Made by a program: the position numbers and the translations under genes | Notes under the pieces: model-generated | What the model was told of the DNA's origin: nothing | Databases searched by the model: none | The model's input: the letters and a program-made list of their open reading frames with translations, nothing else | Part shown: piece after piece, positions 53,201-55,674 of the stretch | Layout of the letters: each line of letters begins with the position of its first letter | How positions within the stretch are numbered: the stretch's first letter is position 1 | Source of the DNA: Bacteroidales bacterium | GTDB taxonomy: Bacteria; Bacteroidota; Bacteroidia; Bacteroidales; F082 | Length of the DNA: 55,674 nt | Assembly (NCBI GenBank): GCA_017645275.1 | Contig: JAGCPH010000018.1 | Coordinates: forward strand, 1-55,674 | Reading direction: 5' to 3'

Positions 53201-53879
53201 GACTATCGAAGGCAATAAGCCATGGGTCGTCAACGAGCATAACGGCAACCATTACGCCAACGCCAACGGCTACGGCGACGATGTCGACAACGAGCAGTGG
53301 TGCATCTCCCCTGCCTTCGACCTCAGCAACCGTGACGAGCGCAACGTGACGTTGACATTCAAGAATGCAATGAAGTTCAACGGTCCAGCACTCGAGCTTT
53401 ACGTCTCTGATGACTACGACGGACAAGATCCCACAGCCGCCACATGGGAGCCATTGGAGTACATCGCATCAGAAGGCAACTACGTATGGACAGAGTCTGG
53501 CGAGATTTCACTCAACGAATACGCCGGTTCGAGCAGTTGCCACATCGGATTCCGTTACATCAGCACCATCGACGAAGGCGCTGCATCATGGGAAATCGAC
53601 GACATCTTGATTGTGGCTGACAAGTACGATAACGTGGTCACATCTGAGACATCGCTCAACGTCGAAGTCTGGAACAACTACAATGCTCTGATGATTTCGA
53701 ACGACAGCGACAGCAAGCTCGACGTGGTGGTTTACAACATCGTTGGACAGCCGGTGTTGAGCGAGACCGTCGCCACAGGCACCAGCACCATCCGTCACGA
53801 CCTCGTTGAAGGCGTCTACATCGTGAGAGTCGCCAATGGCAAGGATATGAAGGGAATCAAAGTGGTTGTTAGACGTTAG
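47217..53879 (+). CDS. Giant T9SS-secreted adhesin-like protein with five chitobiase-C-terminal-type repeats
   Basis: A 2220-aa surface protein. Signal peptide ends LAWGQ. An N-terminal beta-rich module (about 25-180) is shared with the 22741 protein. Five CHB_HEX_C-type Ig repeats start near 183, 464, 797, 1359 and 1894 (consensus VATPTF.PA.GTY..AQ.VT; GATIYYT.DG). An OB-like segment (about 880-1060; TIASARALAVNEYALVQGIV) and two cleaved-adhesin/choice-of-anchor J domains (near 1442 and 1980, QDWEG-MNGWTFVT) follow. The end is a type A T9SS sorting domain. About 1.6 kb (50420-52015) is duplicated in tandem as 52015-53640. Probably a surface adhesin or glycan-binding protein. Confidence 0.9.
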   Translation: MKRIFTLMITAVMLMITSLAWGQTREEVVAYTLDGTITGGSSGYATESEITQNNLTWKVMANTTMNPWRIGGKNITDEDRPVYSTGTLSDNITKIVVTHGAASSITVNSMTLVVSSNADFSNPTSTLTGDFEANTTTTFNRPAATDWTNKYYKIIYNVSVSGNTNRFIQFNSAVFYKESGGQQTVATPTFSPAAGTYNEAQNVTISCTTAGATIYYTTNGDTPTTSSLVYSTPIAISTTTTVKAMAVKTGMDNSSVATATYTIQQIPTITTIAGLWEFAATAGSSTPSQPNANVTFNDWYVTGVKSSQVCVSDGQYGFVIYQSSHGFVAGDKLSGTVACKVLMYQNHYAEVMGVKASDLTVVSGQEMPVLTTTIAALEVRNYGTAIDLGTCSYNGIKFYDAAGDSIALYNNFNVNPNPINSLVAGKQYNVKGVSIIYWQSNNQTQQIAPRSADDFEEVVGPTEQVATPTFTPVEGTYTEAQDVTISTTTEGATIYYTLDGTTPTTNSSVYSTAITISETTTVKAFAVKADMIDSEVATAEYTINIVPPTPTETSYKLITNANALISGDKYIIVGIKGETYKALGKQSTNNRPAVTVTPSNDTITVTPASAAGEDAVYELTLGQEGNYWTLYDAANEGYLYAASSSANHLKVQAENDANGQWTIEIASSGVATIKAQGTNTRNWLRLNSSGSPFSCYASGQADVYLYKAGDVPTPPAPSYYNVSVAQGITNGTVTVNPTTALEGDTITVTATPALGYELAMLTYTYGQTTNNIDQTTMKFLMPASDVTVNATFTEMDAVATPTFTPAAGLYISAQTVTLECATEGATIYYTTDGTEPTTSSTVYAEPFTVSMTTTVKAFAAKEGMNNSAVATAEYTIIEVMTIASARALAVNEYALVQGIVTFIDGRNIYVQDATAGIDLFLNSNTVPTTLAIGDMVKAYGKVAVYNGLVELSSINGGNENQFLVLSSGNPLPLAVKTIAEILEDAAGDNMLQSTRVQIVDAICGTINTANNTPITQGESTLNIYKMPVVTGLMEGDIMTVIGVIGCHNAPQLRVNSADDVTFTHPAGITVNPTALSGFNYVYEEGPSTVKTFNISAISLGAPTYIYASENYEISSFPGESFYPESLITINTYTGVYNYTIKVRLKAGLEIGEYNEYITICEEELDTMYIALSGNVTSTPPQPQGDYTRVSDLSQLTSGSKVIFAARFDENADQYYAMTAQASGKPEGVLFTSIPDNNGETLPAEITDAEDTFYWTVEVDGANYTFTNANGDVLGYNSSTNFATGGDNTAWTITFQTSEATAMVPEYSAFVINNVNTPVRAFALNSNHNYGAYHTQNMAADNYNFFIDMFATTGGGTLTCATPTFTPEAGTYYEAQTVTIACATADATIYYTLDGTEPDENSAVYSEPIAVAESMTIKAIAMKEGYENSNVATAEYTIILGAVTIFEQDWEGDMNGWTFVTVEGGKPWAIGQNSGNHYAYANGYNGGVNEQWCISPAFSLDIYSNVSLNFRNAKNYTGPDMELFFSNDYDGADPTAATWVALEFVKSTGSYAWTESGNIDLANFTGDECYIGFKYTSTETEAAAWEIDDVTLMGFTTDPYLTVTPNALSGFTYIVGNGPSQVQTFTVSGGNLPPAPGGSTGGITITCSNTHYEFSLDGEVFWPYTIAIQATGTLEPTTLYVRLEAGLYVGQWDGVVTFEDGGLEVTATVSGTVAEEPIPGGDWNRILSLADLEDGDQVIIASRYDATIGDGYYAMTAGVSGKPDGVLFTSVNDGGVEKLPTEIADDADTYLWNVTLNGDVITLTNAAGDMLGYSSSTNFAANTSTDWNIALETSEEGALIPNYTGFVITNAETTNRGVAKNASNKFGAYATSNISNPDYNFYLDLFVYGGSVTPTVATPVFSIPSGTYYETIEVEITCATEGATIYYTTDGSDPTAESEIYAEPIVVESDMTIKAIAMMEGYDNSAIATASYVIMGDVDIILSQDWEGEMDGWTFVTIEGNKPWVVNEHNGNHYANANGYGDDVDNEQWCISPAFDLSNRDERNVTLTFKNAMKFNGPALELYVSDDYDGQDPTAATWEPLEYIASEGNYVWTESGEISLNEYAGSSSCHIGFRYISTIDEGAASWEIDDILIVADKYDNVVTSETSLNVEVWNNYNALMISNDSDSKLDVVVYNIVGQPVLSETVATGTSTIRHDLVEGVYIVRVANGKDMKGIKVVVRR

Positions 53880-53906
53880 TCTTTAGATTTTAGACCTTAG
53901 ACATTT

Positions 53907-53945
53907 GTAGAGACGCCACAATGTGACGTCTCTACGTTTTTTATT
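53907..53945 (+). terminator. Terminator of the giant T9SS gene (GTAGAGACG palindrome)
   Basis: 29-nt element with arms GTAGAGACG and CGTCTCTAC and inner CACA/TGTG; TTTTTT follows. Same family as 20692 and 29697. Confidence 0.8.
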
Positions 53946-53998
53946 AGACAGGATTAACAAGATTTACAAGATTATTTGCATTTGTATTGAATTATTGT

Positions 53999-54006
53999 TA
54001 TTTTTG
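53999..54006 (+). promoter_or_regulatory. -7 box TATTTTTG for the PEGA gene
   Basis: TATTTTTG ends 16 nt before the ATG at 54023. Confidence 0.65.
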
Positions 54007-54022
54007 CAAAAAATATTTCAAT

Positions 54023-55240
54023 ATGAAAAAGTCATTACTCCTTATCTTATTGGTTATCAGCAGTCTGATATGCTCGGCACAATTGCAAGTGAAAGAAGGC
54101 TCATTCAAGAAAGTTGATGGCTTTGTAAATATCAACATTGAAAAGATGTATGACGACAACGACAAGCCGTATGCTGTTCTGAAGATAAAAACAGAGAATA
54201 TCAACGACAAACAGCGTCGCGAACTGAGTTTCGGTGGCGATGCCCAGACGTTTTTCGAGACTGAATACAAAGACGGCGAAGTATGGCTCTACATCAGCTA
54301 TTACGCCACTTTCCTGAAGATTTCGCATCCCGATTTGAGCTCGACGGAGTTTTGGTTTCCATTCGATATGGAGCCGAAACGAGGTTACGAGCTGACGTTG
54401 GTGAATAAGCCAGCATTAGATGAGGCTGCAATTATAAGCATAATCGACCAACGGCTTGAAAACACATCGAATATAGCTGCAAATCCCGAGGATTTCGGTT
54501 ACATCGTTGTAAAAACAGGCTCACTCGAAGGTGCCACAGTGTATATCGATGGCGAAGAGATGGAGATGAAGACTCCTTTTGTGAGCAACCCTATTGAACA
54601 GGGACCACACAAAATCAGAGTTGTGAAGGATGGATACGAGACATTCTCGGATATTGTTGCCGTTGAAGGGAAAGGAATGAGAACGGTTAATGTGGAGTTG
54701 AAAAAAGAGAAAAAAGTAAATACTGTAAGAAAGAAAGGATTTGTATTTATTCCAGAGATAAGTGCGGCATTAGAAATTGGTTTCCATGATGATGCTGTCA
54801 TTGACAATTACACAATGATTATGCCCCAATTAAATATTGAATATATGTTTGGACCCAAATTTGGAATTGGAGTCGGTACTGGAGTGATGTATTTTAATAA
54901 TAGTTTTGATGCAGTCCCTATTTATGCCCAGATTTCATATTATTTAAACAACAGGAAAATTGCTCCTTTTATTAATTTAAAAATAGGTAGTTCAATTAAT
55001 CTAGGAACCCATTTATACGAAAATGGCAACAGATATATTTATGATTATAAAACTTCAGGTTTGACTGGCGCTATTACTATAGGTGTTAATACAAACCATT
55101 CAAGAATAGGATTATTATTTGATATAGCCAGCTTACAATACAAATATGACTCTGCGGGCACGGATCCTACAGTTAAAGAAAAATACTATTTTATTGGTCT
55201 ATCATACAGTTACATGATTCCATTTGGGAAAAAGGAGTAA
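54023..55240 (+). CDS. PEGA-domain protein with a C-terminal outer-membrane barrel
   Basis: A 405-aa exported protein with signal peptide ending ICSAQ. A lipocalin-like or unknown N-terminal domain (about 20-155) comes first, then a PEGA domain (about 165-240; GATVYIDGEEMEMKTPFVSN, HKIRVVKDGYETFSDIVAVE). The C-terminus from about 250 alternates in the manner of an outer-membrane beta-barrel (IGVGTGVMYFNN; YAQISYYLNNRKIAPFINLK) and ends YSYMIPFGKKE. The last third is more AT-rich than the giant gene upstream. Likely an outer-membrane protein displaying PEGA domains at the surface. Confidence 0.75.
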   Translation: MKKSLLLILLVISSLICSAQLQVKEGSFKKVDGFVNINIEKMYDDNDKPYAVLKIKTENINDKQRRELSFGGDAQTFFETEYKDGEVWLYISYYATFLKISHPDLSSTEFWFPFDMEPKRGYELTLVNKPALDEAAIISIIDQRLENTSNIAANPEDFGYIVVKTGSLEGATVYIDGEEMEMKTPFVSNPIEQGPHKIRVVKDGYETFSDIVAVEGKGMRTVNVELKKEKKVNTVRKKGFVFIPEISAALEIGFHDDAVIDNYTMIMPQLNIEYMFGPKFGIGVGTGVMYFNNSFDAVPIYAQISYYLNNRKIAPFINLKIGSSINLGTHLYENGNRYIYDYKTSGLTGAITIGVNTNHSRIGLLFDIASLQYKYDSAGTDPTVKEKYYFIGLSYSYMIPFGKKE

Positions 55241-55278
55241 TTTTTTTCAAAAAAAGTGTTACATATAAAAAATAATTG

Positions 55279-55286
55279 TATTTTTG
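55279..55286 (+). promoter_or_regulatory. -7 box TATTTTTG for the candidate structured RNA
   Basis: TATTTTTG ends 6 nt before the first paired base of the long closing stem. Confidence 0.6.
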
Positions 55287-55290
55287 CAAT

Positions 55291-55420
55291 GTAGAAAACT
55301 TCTATGGTTCCAAGCACTAATCTCAGGCAGACCGCCGAAATGGTCTGAGATGTTTAAGGAAACGGACGGCGGCAATCCGTTAAAAGTGTGTGCTACTTTT
55401 TCCATAGAAGTTTTCTTTTT
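55291..55420 (+). ncRNA. Candidate multibranched noncoding RNA
   Basis: A plus-strand unit of about 130 nt. P1: AGAAAACTTCTATGG (55293-55307) pairs perfectly with CCATAGAAGTTTTCT (55402-55416). P2: AGCAC (55313-55317) with GTGCT (55390-55394). P3: ATCTC..AGACC (55320-55333, 4-nt bulge) with GGTCTGAGAT (55342-55351). P4: AACGGA (55361-55366) with TCCGTT (55376-55381). The loops of P3 (GCCGAAAT) and P4 (CGGCGGCAA) are complementary over GCCG/CGGC and could kiss. The 3' end is TTTTT. It overlaps the end of the minus-strand gene at 55393. Confidence 0.55.
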
Positions 55421-55674
55421 ATTATATCCTCAGTTTTTCTTGGCTCCGCCGTCTTAACTTCCCAGTATTCGCCAGACAAACACATATCTATTCCAGCGGT
55501 ATAATTCAAATCAGAATTAAAAATAACCAAAAGAATTGAATCGCCAGAACCTTCTCGAATCTGATTATAACCATTTACTACTGCAGAAACAAAGTCAACC
55601 GCTGATAATCCAACTTTTTCCAATTCTATTTTATGACGTCTTTCTATATGTTTCAAATAATTAGGTGTCAAATA
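55393..55674 (-). CDS. C-terminal part of a possible BECR-fold (phage-type) nuclease, 5' end outside window
   Basis: 93 residues up to the window edge; the frame is open there, so the start is not visible. The sequence KHIERRHKIELEKVGLSAVD, then NGYNQIREGSGDSILLVI and YWEVKTAEPRKTEDIIKRKL, ending LLWKK, resembles the PBECR/BECR nuclease domains found at the ends of phage and polymorphic toxin proteins. This is a resemblance from memory. Its last codons are antisense to the 3' arm of the structured RNA, and a copy of the same 15 bases lies inverted at 55293. Confidence 0.45.
   Translation of the reverse strand, partial: YLTPNYLKHIERRHKIELEKVGLSAVDFVSAVVNGYNQIREGSGDSILLVIFNSDLNYTAGIDMCLSGEYWEVKTAEPRKTEDIIKRKLLWKK

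Noticed and set aside
55293-55416. Retron-type msr-msd with a1/a2 inverted ends
   Set aside because: The long closing repeat looks retron-like, but no reverse transcriptase follows on the same strand; the downstream sequence is a gene on the opposite strand.

Overview
The window looks like a chromosomal segment of a Bacteroidales bacterium (Bacteroidota) that has a type IX secretion system. Almost every transcription unit is preceded by a Bacteroidetes -7 box of the form TAnnTTTG, usually within 5-30 nt of the start codon. Two large secreted proteins end in type A T9SS sorting domains. There are BACON, GWxTD and PEGA domain proteins, a GH97 enzyme and a DUF6266 protein, all typical of the phylum. 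I cannot name a genus; an uncultured gut or rumen lineage would fit.

Layout. 1-12.2 kb is mostly housekeeping: a partial aldose-1-epimerase lipoprotein, a hybrid histidine kinase, typA, recQ, HU, fmt, a TPR membrane protein, trmH, a sigma-54-type response regulator and a coiled-coil lipoprotein. 12.4-21.2 kb holds a MATE exporter with a Cas4/DUF2779-like nuclease, dnaB, an SMR-lipoprotein-arcC operon, a metal exporter-rimM-trmN6 operon and hsp20. 21.3-30.0 kb is accessory: an ORF6N/PLD-like protein, a candidate small RNA, a 1064-aa T9SS cargo protein, two paralogous small proteins with a PLGSG-type C-terminus, an acyltransferase, a 28-codon hydrophobic ORF behind a structured leader, DUF6266, and two serine tRNAs. 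30.1-34.6 kb has a TPR-TM-HTH regulator, a GWxTD protein and a glycosyltransferase. 34.7-40.5 kb is one minus-strand operon: four secreted or lipoprotein genes of unknown function, a Ca2+-type P-ATPase and aroQ. 40.6-47.0 kb has pepE, GH97, truA, aat, kdsA and a TIGR02757-type protein. 47.2-55.7 kb holds a 2220-aa T9SS adhesin-like protein with an internal 1.6 kb duplication, a PEGA/outer-membrane protein, a candidate multibranched RNA, and the 3' end of a possible BECR-fold nuclease gene.

The main unusual theme is repeats. A dispersed repeat (GAGGTTCCTC...CGGAATGACA and relatives) occurs in about seven places. It is read through in frame inside two conserved proteins (GH97 and the TIGR02757-type protein), and it supplies the last codons and stop of aroQ. 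Other repeats supply the ends of the acyltransferase and aat. A second theme is small RNAs: three compact units have a promoter, strong hairpins and terminator-like ends (22.2 kb, 27.6-27.9 kb, 55.3-55.4 kb). The 55.3 kb element is the most striking: a 15-bp closing stem, two inner hairpins with complementary loops, and a 3' end lying antisense to the end of the nuclease-like gene.

All calls come from reading the sequence and from memory of protein families. No database search was run.
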